Notes under the pieces: model-generated
What the model was told of the DNA's origin: nothing
The model's database searches: none
What the model saw: the letters and a program-made list of their open reading frames with translations, nothing else
Shown here: positions 1 to 5,592 of the stretch, one piece after another
Position numbering within the stretch: position 1 is the first letter of the stretch
Layout: each line of letters starts with the position of its first letter
Program-made: the position numbers and the translations under genes
Assembly (NCBI GenBank): GCA_022865845.1
Contig: JALHUC010000033.1
Coordinates: forward strand, 1-6,488
Direction of reading: 5' to 3'
Source of the DNA: a bacterium
Lineage (GTDB): Bacteria > BMS3Abin14
DNA length: 6,488 nucleotides

Positions 1-177
1 GACCTTTTCTCCCTCTCCCGGCCCTTCATTCGTGAACCGGATCTCGTGAATATCTGGAGGGAAGATCCCGGTCACCGATCCACCTGCACCTCATGTAACC
101 TGTGCTTCAGGCCAGGAATGAGAGAGGGAGGGATCTACTGCGTTCCCGAAAAAAGGCTACAGGAAAAGCAAGCCTGA
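1..177 (+). CDS. NADH:flavin oxidoreductase (old yellow enzyme type), C-terminal end only
   Basis: This is an open frame running in from the left edge and ending at TGA 175-177; 58 residues are visible. The start of the fragment, with LSRPFIREPDLV, matches the end of the FMN-binding TIM barrel in old-yellow-enzyme family proteins, where a SxSRPFIxEPxL segment is characteristic. It is followed by four cysteines at fragment residues 29, 32, 35 and 47, spaced C-x2-C-x2-C-x11-C. This resembles the 4Fe-4S ligand pattern of the trimethylamine dehydrogenase and 2,4-dienoyl-CoA reductase branch. The protein stops a few residues later, so it lacks the extra dinucleotide-binding domains of those large enzymes and belongs to the short form. 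Family members reduce activated alkenes or related substrates with NAD(P)H; the actual substrate cannot be read here. The active-site part of the barrel lies outside the window. Confidence 0.8.
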   Translation, partial: DLFSLSRPFIREPDLVNIWREDPGHRSTCTSCNLCFRPGMREGGIYCVPEKRLQEKQA

Positions 178-192
178 CTTTTGTCGGGAACG
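141..192 (+). other. Nested inverted repeat at the 3' end of the oxidoreductase gene
   Basis: A perfect 9-bp inverted repeat (CGTTCCCGA at 141-149, TCGGGAACG at 184-192) brackets the stop codon of the upstream gene. Inside it lies a second short pair, AGGCT near 154 and AGCCT near 171. There is no long T-run after the outer stem, so it is not a textbook intrinsic terminator. It may stabilise the transcript end or be chance, since the left arm is coding sequence. Confidence 0.3.
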
Positions 193-279
193 AGCCCAAA
201 GACCAAAGCCTAAAGACCAAAGGTATGGATTGATCAACTATTGGCACTACTTTGGACCTTGGGCTTTGGACTTTGGGCT
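193..279. repeat. Heptamer tandem arrays in inverted orientation (pair 1)
   Basis: The left arm (193-224) contains four 7-bp units of the form AGACCAA, the last followed by AGG. The right arm (249-279) contains four units of the form TTTGGAC or TTTGGGC. The arms are reverse complements over about 31 positions with about four mismatches, separated by a 24-nt loop (225-248). Transcribed, they would form a long hairpin. The repeat has the same 7-bp period as the arrays elsewhere in this window but its own heptamer. Confidence 0.8.
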
Positions 280-388
280 GCTTCTTCCCCCCATGTTAGC
301 TTCTTCCCCCTATTGACCCTTCCCCTCCCTTGTGTCACCCTTTTGGGTGTTCTTACAGTAGAAACTTGGCTGGAAAGTGGAAAATTTG

Positions 389-508
389 CTTTAAAATACT
401 TAGCCCGCATTTCTCACCAGGGTTCGTCGCGAGGCGGCGTAGACGGGCATGTCTACTGCGTTGCGCTCGGTCGGGCTCGTTAGGGTGTGATCCCGAAGTA
501 TTTTAAAG
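389..508. repeat. 120-bp MITE-like palindromic element with 13-bp terminal inverted repeats
   Basis: The ends are a perfect 13-bp inverted repeat: CTTTAAAATACTT at 389-401 and AAGTATTTTAAAG at 496-508. The GC-rich interior has nested pairs: AGCCCG (402-407) with CGGGCT (472-477), CGAG (430-433) with CTCG (466-469), and GTAGAC (439-444) with GTCTAC (451-456) around a 6-nt loop. No reading frame inside looks like a protein. TTTAAA is itself a palindrome and sits at both extremities (390-395 and 502-507), so it could be part of the terminal repeat or a 6-bp target duplication. The form fits a small non-autonomous mobile element or a structured intergenic repeat. Its right terminus runs directly into the trkA ribosome binding site. 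Confidence 0.65.
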
Positions 509-512
509 GGAG
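506..512 (+). promoter_or_regulatory. trkA ribosome binding site, overlapping the palindromic element
   Basis: AAGGGAG lies 5 nt before the ATG at 518, a good Shine-Dalgarno sequence at normal distance that fixes the trkA start. Its first bases are the last bases of the right terminal repeat of the upstream element, so pairing of the element's ends in RNA would border or partly cover it. Confidence 0.65.
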
Positions 513-517
513 CCTTC

Positions 518-1882
518 ATGTCAAAGAGATTGATCATTTGCGGAGCAGGTGTCATCGGCTCGAACCTCGCCAAGTACCTGGCCGAGGAGAGGCACGAGGT
601 CACCCTCATTGAGCATAAACAGAATGTAGCTGCCCGTGCCACTGAAAAGCTGGATGTCCAGGTAACGGTGGGGTCTGCTTTTGATCCCCGGGTCCTGGAA
701 GAGGCAGGCGTCGGCCAGGCCGACATGGTTATCGCGGTGACCAACTCGGATGTGGCCAACCTGACCATCTGTTCCCTGGCCGCTGCCTTTGGCGCAAAGA
801 AAATGATCGCGCGCGTTCGGGACATGGCCCTGTCAGAGATGGTTGAGCGCCACGGTCGCGATCACTTCCACGTCGATGAGATCATCAACCCCGACGAAGT
901 TGCCGCCCAGACAATTGTCAAGATCATGGAGGCACCTGGCTCCAGTGAAGTTGCTGACTTTGCCGGCGGAAGGATACTGCTTCGTTCCTTCAACGTCCCG
1001 GAAGAGTCGCCCCTGGTTGGAGAACGTCTGGGCAATCTGAGAGAGTCCGATTTTCCGTGGCCCTTTGTCATGGTGGCCATCAACCGCGGCGGGAAGATCC
1101 ACATTCCGCGCGGTGACGATGTCGTAGAAGCCAGGGACCGGATCTATGTCCTGCTGCCGAAGCCTTCTCTGGCCGAGTTCCTCACCTTTGTATACCCCGG
1201 TGTGCGGCTTCCCAAAAAGGTGATCATTTACGGTGCCACCAATACAGGGACAAGCCTGGCCAAAAGCCTTTCGGAGAAAATCCCGGATGTTGTGCTCCTG
1301 GAGGAAAACCGCCTCAAGGCGGAGAAGGTGGCCGGTGAACTGAAAGATGTGAGGGTCATCAACGGACTGGCCTCGGAAGCCGACATCCTCAGGGAGTGCG
1401 GTGTGGAAGCTGCGGATTCCTATATAGCGGTGTCTGCCAGCGATCATCACAATCTGATAAGCGCGGTGCTCGCAAAGCAGATGGGAGCCAAGACGACTGT
1501 GATAACGACTCACACGCCAGATTACATTCCGATCGTGGCAGGGCTGGGTATTGACGCCTTCATAAACCCCAGGCTGCTCGCCACAGATCAGATCATGCGT
1601 TTGGTAAGAGGCGAAAGGATCAGCCACGTGGCAAGCCTCCCCGAGGTAAAGGCGGAGGTTCTCGAACTTGTGGCTGAGCCGGACTCGCCCATCACCAGGA
1701 AACCGCTCAAGGATTTCAAATTCCCCAAAAATTCCATCGTTGGAGCGATCTGCAGGGAGGATGAAGTTGTTCTGGCATCAGGCGACAGCCATGTGCGGGC
1801 GGGTGAACCGGTTGTCGTTTTCTGTCACGAGGATGCGGTCCCGCAAATAGAAAAGCTGTTCACAAAGAGGAAACTTCTCTAG
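518..1882 (+). CDS. trkA: Trk system potassium uptake protein TrkA
   Basis: This is the cytoplasmic regulatory subunit of the Trk potassium transporter. It binds NAD(H) and other nucleotides and controls gating of the TrkH pore. The 454-residue length matches the usual two-fold repeated TrkA architecture: RCK-N (about 4-120), RCK-C (about 145-225), second RCK-N (about 234-350), second RCK-C (about 372-452). The first Rossmann fold has a clean GAGVIG glycine motif at residues 9-14 and an acidic residue, E32, at the end of strand 2, as expected for NAD binding. The second half reads GATNTG at 239-244, with the middle glycine replaced by threonine, so this site may bind nucleotide poorly or differently. 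The start is supported by AAGGGAG 5 nt upstream. trkH follows 43 nt downstream on the same strand, so the two are very likely co-transcribed. Confidence 0.95.
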   Translation: MSKRLIICGAGVIGSNLAKYLAEERHEVTLIEHKQNVAARATEKLDVQVTVGSAFDPRVLEEAGVGQADMVIAVTNSDVANLTICSLAAAFGAKKMIARVRDMALSEMVERHGRDHFHVDEIINPDEVAAQTIVKIMEAPGSSEVADFAGGRILLRSFNVPEESPLVGERLGNLRESDFPWPFVMVAINRGGKIHIPRGDDVVEARDRIYVLLPKPSLAEFLTFVYPGVRLPKKVIIYGATNTGTSLAKSLSEKIPDVVLLEENRLKAEKVAGELKDVRVINGLASEADILRECGVEAADSYIAVSASDHHNLISAVLAKQMGAKTTVITTHTPDYIPIVAGLGIDAFINPRLLATDQIMRLVRGERISHVASLPEVKAEVLELVAEPDSPITRKPLKDFKFPKNSIVGAICREDEVVLASGDSHVRAGEPVVVFCHEDAVPQIEKLFTKRKLL

Positions 1883-1925
1883 GATTCCCCCTTCACAGGG
1901 CGGAGCTTTCTGGTAGCTACTAGGC

Positions 1926-3386
1926 ATGCATAAAAAACTGGTTTTAAATGTCATCTCCAGGATACTGCTGGTCGTGTCCCTTATCATGGTCCTTCCCCTG
2001 GGTTGGGCCGTTCTGGATGATCCCTCGAGCGCCGAATCCCGATCGTTTATCATTACCATCCTGCTGGGTCTCGCAATTGTGGCTGTAATACGGAAATTTT
2101 CTCCTGCTTCCGGTGATGATTTTGACGTCATGGGAGCCAAGGATGGGCTCGCCATTGTGGGTCTGTCGTGGATTGCTGTTTCCCTTCTCGGATCGCTGCC
2201 CTTTTACCTGAGCGGTGTGGCACCGACCTTTACAGACGCATTTTTTGAGACGGTAAGCGGGTTTACCACTACCGGGGCTACTATCCTCACATGGATTGAA
2301 GGGCAACCCAGAGGCGTGCTGTTCTGGCGCAGCCTTACTCATTGGCTTGGCGGCATGGGGATCATTGTGCTGTCTGTGGCTCTTCTCCCTGCCATCGGCA
2401 GGGGCGCCTACGCTCTTTACAGGGCGGAAGCGCCGGGGCCAACCGCCGAAAGGGTCAGGCCCAGCATGAAGGAGACGGCCAAGACCCTCTGGACCGTCTA
2501 CTTCATCCTGAGTGCGGCGGAAGCCCTCCTGCTTCTTGCGGGGGACATGCCGCTGTTCGATGCTCTATGTCACACATTCGGGACCATGGCCACTGGAGGG
2601 TTTTCTACAAAAAACGCCAGTATCGCAGCCTACGGCAGCTATATCCAGTGGGTCATCGTCGCGTTCATGTTCCTGGCTGGATGCAACTTTATCCTTCACT
2701 ATCAGGGGCTGCGAGGGAAGGTGAAAAGTTACTGGCGAAGCGAAGAGTTCAGGGTCTACCTGACTATCACACTGTTCTTCATCTCCCTGTTTACTTTGGT
2801 ACTTGGCTTTGGTGGAGAGGGTTTTTCTGAATCGACTGTGCGCCAGTCTGCGTTTCAGATCGTGTCCATATTGACCACCACCGGTTACACAACGGTGGAT
2901 TTTGGCCTCTGGCCTGCCTTCCTGAAGATCTCCCTCGTTATCCTCATGTTCGTGGGGGGCTGTGCCGGGTCCACCGGTGGGGGAATGAAAGTGATCAGGG
3001 TTTATATAGCCCTCAAAACGGGTGCCAAAAGTATCATACAGGTTATCCTCCCCAACGCGGTTATGCCGCTCAAGATCGATTCCAAGCCGGTTTCGGATAC
3101 CTATGTCGTCAGGGCCGCGGCCTATTTCATTATCTACATGTTCCTCTTCCTCTTTGGAACCGTGGCGATGACTATCACAGAAAGTACGGATCTGGTCACA
3201 GCTTTTGGCGCCTCTGTAGCCTGTCTATCGAACATCGGCCCTGGTCTCGGCAAGGTAGGTGCGGTTGAGAACTACGCATGGATATCACCGGCAGGCAAGT
3301 GGATCCTCTCCTTCCTCATGCTCGCTGGACGCCTGGAACTGTACTCGATCCTTATTCTTTTTGTACCGGATACGTGGAGAAAGTGA
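1926..3386 (+). CDS. trkH: Trk system potassium uptake protein TrkH (membrane pore subunit)
   Basis: This is the integral inner-membrane pore of the Trk potassium transporter, a member of the SKT superfamily made of four M1-P-M2 units. At 486 residues it has the family's normal length. All four selectivity-filter loops are visible: SGFTTTGAT at 111-119, MATGGFST at 221-228, ILTTTGYTT at 315-323 and SNIGPGLG at 435-442, each with its conserved filter glycine. The glycine-rich segment GGCAGSTGGG at 344-353 corresponds to the intramembrane gating loop after the third filter. The end, with FVPDTWRK, is typical of the family, so the gene is intact. Only a poor ribosome binding site (TAGG a few bases before the ATG) is seen. 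With trkA 43 nt upstream, translation may depend partly on coupling or on the messenger context. Together trkA and trkH suffice for a functional uptake system. Confidence 0.95.
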   Translation: MHKKLVLNVISRILLVVSLIMVLPLGWAVLDDPSSAESRSFIITILLGLAIVAVIRKFSPASGDDFDVMGAKDGLAIVGLSWIAVSLLGSLPFYLSGVAPTFTDAFFETVSGFTTTGATILTWIEGQPRGVLFWRSLTHWLGGMGIIVLSVALLPAIGRGAYALYRAEAPGPTAERVRPSMKETAKTLWTVYFILSAAEALLLLAGDMPLFDALCHTFGTMATGGFSTKNASIAAYGSYIQWVIVAFMFLAGCNFILHYQGLRGKVKSYWRSEEFRVYLTITLFFISLFTLVLGFGGEGFSESTVRQSAFQIVSILTTTGYTTVDFGLWPAFLKISLVILMFVGGCAGSTGGGMKVIRVYIALKTGAKSIIQVILPNAVMPLKIDSKPVSDTYVVRAAAYFIIYMFLFLFGTVAMTITESTDLVTAFGASVACLSNIGPGLGKVGAVENYAWISPAGKWILSFLMLAGRLELYSILILFVPDTWRK

Positions 3387-3410
3387 TTTTGCCAGCACAA
3401 AATCACTTTC
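3379..3410 (+). repeat. Stem-loop overlapping the trkH stop codon
   Basis: A perfect 13-bp inverted repeat, GAAAGTGATTTTG at 3379-3391 and CAAAATCACTTTC at 3398-3410, encloses a 6-nt loop. The trkH TGA (3384-3386) lies in the left arm. The stem is AT-rich and lacks a following T-run, so it looks more like a transcript-end stabilising hairpin or the edge of an inserted repeat than a classical terminator. A heptamer array begins immediately after it. Confidence 0.6.
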
Positions 3411-3562
3411 AGTTCCAGGTTCCAAGTTCCGAGGAAAACAATGATTAACGGTTCAAAATTATAATACTCTTTTTCAATTATAAGCTTGCTCTTGCTGTCG
3501 TCTTCAGTTCTGGCAGAGAAGTCCATTGAGCGTGGAACTTGAAACTTGGAACTTGGAACTCG
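3411..3562. repeat. Heptamer tandem arrays in inverted orientation (pair 2)
   Basis: The left arm (3411-3433) has three 7-bp units of the form AGTTCCA plus a partial unit. The right arm (3534-3562) has four units of the form GGAACTT. The arms are reverse complements and bracket about 100 bp of AT-richer sequence. The left arm begins directly after the stem-loop at the end of trkH, and the right arm ends 11 bp before the next small gene. Confidence 0.75.
3441..3542 (+). pseudogene. Possible remnant of a small exported-protein gene
   Basis: An ATG at 3441, with AGGA just upstream, reads seven codons (MINGSKL) and hits an in-frame TAA at 3462-3464. The same frame then continues as a very hydrophobic run, with SIISLLLLLSSSVLA at 3477-3515, that looks like the core and cleavage site of a signal peptide. 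It ends at TGA 3540-3542 inside the right heptamer arm. The arrangement fits the broken 5' end of a gene for a secreted protein cut off by the repeat. It is short enough to be chance, so this is a suggestion only. Confidence 0.22.
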
Positions 3563-3573
3563 ATGAGAGCAAT

Positions 3574-3720
3574 ATGAAGTTGTCAGACGTTTTCCTTATA
3601 ATATTATTTATTGCTCTCATCGCCGGTATGCTCCTCACCGCCATTTTCGGCCGCGGCAGCAGGCACGGATACGGAATGGCTCCAACCAACACAAATACTA
3701 TTAAATTGGTCAGCATGTAA
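3574..3720 (+). CDS. Small single-span membrane protein of unknown function
   Basis: This is a 48-residue frame from an ATG at 3574. Residues 1-4 are polar, residues 5-25 form one strongly hydrophobic helix (FLIILFIALIAGMLLTAIF), and the rest is a short basic, polar tail beginning GRGSRHGYG. This composition is hard to obtain by chance and fits a one-helix inner-membrane microprotein. The Shine-Dalgarno is modest (GAGAG about 6-9 nt before the ATG). A longer reading from a TTG at 3526 would translate the heptamer repeat and is not credible. I do not recognise the family. It sits between trkH and the cysteine-rich protein gene, all on the same strand, but the repeat region and the downstream promoter-like sequence argue against a tight operon. 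Confidence 0.5.
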   Translation: MKLSDVFLIILFIALIAGMLLTAIFGRGSRHGYGMAPTNTNTIKLVSM

Positions 3721-3741
3721 GGTCAGTTCTGTAACAACAAC

Positions 3742-3770
3742 TTGACAGCCATGGTGTGAGTTGTTAGATA
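3742..3770 (+). promoter_or_regulatory. Candidate promoter for the cysteine-rich protein gene, with an inverted repeat across it
   Basis: A perfect -35 box TTGACA (3742-3747) is followed at 17 bp by a weak -10, TAGATA (3765-3770). It lies about 50 bp before the ATG at 3819 and just after the previous small gene. A 7-bp inverted repeat, AACAACT (3736-3742) and AGTTGTT (3759-3765), overlaps both boxes and could be an operator. The weak -10 keeps confidence low. Confidence 0.4.
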
Positions 3771-3818
3771 GTCGATGTAGCCTTGGGAGGGGCGAGGAAC
3801 TGTTTGCGGAGGATTAAC

Positions 3819-4223
3819 ATGAAGAAGTATATCATCATCGGTTCTGTCGCTGTTTTCGTGCTTGTCGCGGTGTCGGTCTTTGCCCTTCAGGGCAAGAGCG
3901 GGCAAGCGGCTGTGGCCGAAGAAGTGGCACCTCTGGCCGCTGCCACCTCAAGTTCGGGATGTGGCGCCAGCGGTTCTGGAGGGTGCGGGTCCAGCGCTTC
4001 TGGCGGTTGTGGCGGGGAGGCTTTGAACCCGGATGAGGCCAAAGCACGTACAGACCAGATAACGGCCTATCTCCAGGACTACTACACGGGGAAGGGTTAC
4101 GAGAAAGTTCAGGTCAAAATAGACGACTTCGGCTGCCACCAGGAGGCCACCGTTTCCAGCGACGGAAAGGTCGTGGACAGGCTTTCAGTCAGCGGGAACA
4201 GTATAACGAAGATTGAGAGCTGA
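3819..4223 (+). CDS. Membrane-anchored or secreted protein with a Cys-Gly octad repeat, function unknown
   Basis: The protein has 134 residues, starting at an ATG preceded by GGAGG at 6-nt spacing, a strong ribosome binding site. Residues 1-3 are MKK, and 4-23 form a hydrophobic helix ending FALQG, which could be a signal peptide or an uncleaved anchor. After a low-complexity Ala/Val/Glu stretch, residues 45-68 are Gly-Ser-rich with cysteines at 48, 56 and 64, exactly eight apart, each in a GCG context. The last two units are an imperfect 24-bp DNA duplication at 3969-4016. A folded-looking region follows: a helix at about 70-90 containing DQITAYLQDYY, then strands with a fourth cysteine in FGCHQEA (C106). 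The cysteines suggest metal binding or disulfide/thiol chemistry in the cell envelope, but I do not recognise the family and no partner is evident nearby. It is probably monocistronic, with its own promoter candidate and a strong terminator. Confidence 0.85.
   Translation: MKKYIIIGSVAVFVLVAVSVFALQGKSGQAAVAEEVAPLAAATSSSGCGASGSGGCGSSASGGCGGEALNPDEAKARTDQITAYLQDYYTGKGYEKVQVKIDDFGCHQEATVSSDGKVVDRLSVSGNSITKIES
3951..4016 (+). repeat. Imperfect 24-bp coding repeat encoding the Cys-Gly octads
   Basis: Positions 3969-3992 and 3993-4016 are two 24-bp copies that differ at several mostly third-position sites. Each encodes an eight-residue Ser-Gly-Cys-Gly unit. A more diverged partial copy precedes them from about 3951. 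The divergence suggests an old duplication kept for its protein sequence. Confidence 0.6.
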
Positions 4224-4225
4224 GA

Positions 4226-4262
4226 GCCGTAATCGGTGAACAGTGAACCGTGAATCGTGATC
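4226..4262. repeat. Heptamer tandem array (GTGAACA type)
   Basis: About four to five units of 7-bp period with forms GTGAACA, GTGAACC and GTGAATC follow the stop of the cysteine-rich protein gene by 3 bp and end shortly before its terminator. The array is a single direct run with no facing arm nearby. Confidence 0.7.
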
Positions 4263-4272
4263 AGAAAGAACG

Positions 4273-4300
4273 AAGGGCCGGGAATTTCCCGGCCCTTTTT
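4273..4300 (+). terminator. Strong intrinsic terminator of the cysteine-rich protein gene
   Basis: The arms AAGGGCCGGGAA (4273-4284) and TTCCCGGCCCTT (4286-4297) are perfectly complementary, with a GC-rich core and a run of T at 4296-4300. It lies about 50 bp after the stop at 4223 and points rightward. The T-run is good only on the plus strand, although the hairpin could also slow transcripts arriving from uraA. Confidence 0.88.
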
Positions 4301-4328
4301 ATTTGGAATTTGGAATCTGGAATTTGGA
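4301..4328. repeat. Heptamer tandem array (ATTTGGA type)
   Basis: Four 7-bp units of ATTTGGA, the third differing by one base (ATCTGGA), fill the space exactly between the terminator, which ends at 4300, and the uraA stop codon (4330-4332 on the minus strand). A perfect period over 28 bp with one substitution suggests recent amplification. Confidence 0.75.
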
Positions 4329-4329
4329 A

Positions 4330-5559
4330 TTAGTCTTTTACTGCTGGCAGTACCAGGTTCAAAGCCACCCCCAGGATACCCGCCAGGCCGATGCCGCCGA
4401 GTCCCAGGATCTTCATCCCGCCCAGACCGGAAACGAGGATGAGGGATACGACGATGAGGTTCCTGGGAAGAGTGAGGTCATCCCCGGCCCTTACCAGTGT
4501 ATTCAGACCGATGACGGTAATGGCTCCGAAAAGGAGGATCATGATCCCTCCCATCACCGGGACCGGGATGGTGGACAGAAGCGCTCCGAACTTGCCTATA
4601 AAGGCCAGAGCGATGGCAACGATGGCGGCCCAGGTCATGACAGCGGGGTTAAAGACCCTGGTGATGGCCACCGCGCCGCTGACCTCTGAGTAGGTGGTAT
4701 TGGGTGGTCCGCCCAGCAGCGATGCAAAGCTTGTGGCAATCCCGTCCCCAAGGAGAGTCCTGTGTATTCCCGGGTCATCCACGTAGTCCTTCCCGCTTAT
4801 GGAGCCGATAGCGAGGATATCTCCGAAGTGTTCGATAGCCGGAGCGATGGCCACCGGAACGATGAAGATGATCGCCTCAAGGTTCCACACCGGGAGGGTG
4901 AAGTTGGGCCACGCGATGAAGGCGGCCTCCTTGACGGCGTCGAACTTTACAAGGCCGAGAAGCATGGCGGTCACGTAGCCGGTACCGACTCCGCACAAGA
5001 TGGGAATGAGGCGCAGCATCCCTTTGGCCATCATGGTCACGAGGATGGTGGTTGCCAGGGAAACGATAGCCACAATGATCGCCTGATTGTAAGGCACCAG
5101 TACCAGGGCGCCGTCACCTGATCTTCCCTGGGCCATGTGGACAGCAACAGGAGCGAGCAGGAGGCCGATGACCATGATGACAGGGCCTGTCACGATGGGG
5201 GGCAGCACCTTGTGGAGAATATCCGTCCCCTGCCAGCGCACCAGCTGGCTCAGGATTATATAAACCACACCTGCTGCGGCCAGACCGCACATGGTTCCGG
5301 GGATGCCCCACTTTGCCACTCCTACGCTTATGGGAGCGATGAAGGCAAAGGAGGAAGCAAGAAAAATGGGAACCTTTCCCTTGGTAATCAGTTGGAAGAT
5401 GAGGGTTCCTGCTCCCGCTGTGAACAGTGCTACGTTGGGGTCAAGGCCGGTGATAAGGGGCACCAGAACCAGGGCCCCGAAGGCTACGAACAGCATCTGG
5501 GCTCCAATGACGCTGTCCCTTATGGAAAAATTGTAAGCGGTTGATTCCATCTCGGACAC
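4330..5559 (-). CDS. uraA: Uracil permease (uracil:H+ symporter, NCS2/NAT family)
   Basis: This inner-membrane transporter of the nucleobase-ascorbate family has 14 predicted helices and brings in uracil for salvage. I place the start at GTG 5557-5559, because GGAGG lies 5 nt upstream. The internal ATG at 5548-5550 is too far from it, and a TTG at 5608-5610 would extend the protein across a terminator hairpin. This gives 409 residues, slightly shorter than E. coli UraA (429) because the hydrophilic C-terminal tail is missing. Key family residues are present: the glutamate of AIEHFGD (E243, equivalent to E241 in E. coli) and of NTTYSE (E292, equivalent to E290), plus the helix-initiating PNTTY motif. 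Position 291 is Ser where E. coli has Gly, and 247 is Asp where E. coli has His; the Asp is common in the wider family. It follows upp on the same strand, the usual salvage pairing. Confidence 0.93.
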   Translation of the reverse strand: MSEMESTAYNFSIRDSVIGAQMLFVAFGALVLVPLITGLDPNVALFTAGAGTLIFQLITKGKVPIFLASSFAFIAPISVGVAKWGIPGTMCGLAAAGVVYIILSQLVRWQGTDILHKVLPPIVTGPVIMVIGLLLAPVAVHMAQGRSGDGALVLVPYNQAIIVAIVSLATTILVTMMAKGMLRLIPILCGVGTGYVTAMLLGLVKFDAVKEAAFIAWPNFTLPVWNLEAIIFIVPVAIAPAIEHFGDILAIGSISGKDYVDDPGIHRTLLGDGIATSFASLLGGPPNTTYSEVSGAVAITRVFNPAVMTWAAIVAIALAFIGKFGALLSTIPVPVMGGIMILLFGAITVIGLNTLVRAGDDLTLPRNLIVVSLILVSGLGGMKILGLGGIGLAGILGVALNLVLPAVKD

Positions 5560-5592
5560 GTTTTCCTCCTTTCCCCTGCAAGTGAAAAGCAC

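Larger units (their letters stand above)
178..517. other. 340-bp gene-free region between the oxidoreductase gene and trkA
   Basis: No credible gene lies here: the open frame at 241-483 is made of repeat and hairpin sequence and has no ribosome binding site. The stretch holds an inverted pair of heptamer arrays (193-279), a 12-bp direct repeat GCTTCTTCCCCC at 280-291 and 299-310 (period 19) in a pyrimidine-rich tract, a small hairpin CACCC-TTTT-GGGTG at 336-349, and the palindromic element at 389-508. A promoter for trkA should lie here. Weak candidates are TTGTGT (330-335) with TACAGT (354-359), and TTGGCT (366-371) with TTTAAA (390-395), both at 18-bp spacing; neither is convincing. Confidence 0.6.

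Noticed and set aside
336..360. Hairpin CACCC-TTTT-GGGTG as terminator of the oxidoreductase gene
   Set aside because: The stem is only 5 bp, the T-run is interrupted, and it lies about 160 bp from the stop codon.
134..461. Shared TCTACTGCGTT in the oxidoreductase gene (134-144) and the palindromic element (452-462)
   Set aside because: The first copy encodes part of the conserved C-terminus and the match does not extend beyond 11 bases, so it is most likely chance.
241..483. 80-codon open frame upstream of trkA
   Set aside because: It is composed of the right heptamer arm, a pyrimidine tract and the palindromic element. It has no ribosome binding site and its product looks like no protein family.
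400..1627. Long open frames on the minus strand opposite trkA
   Set aside because: They are antisense shadows of a clearly recognised gene, with no domain signal or ribosome binding sites.
2342..2830. 162-codon open frame in another frame of trkH
   Set aside because: TrkH is complete and conserved across this region; the alternative product is low in hydrophobic structure and unrecognisable.
3526..3573. N-terminal extension of the small membrane protein from a TTG
   Set aside because: It would translate the heptamer array into a repetitive peptide; the ATG at 3574 starts directly before the hydrophobic helix.
4391..5544. Plus-strand open frames opposite uraA
   Set aside because: They are shadows of the permease gene, rich in Asp, Gly and His as expected from reverse reading of membrane-protein codons.
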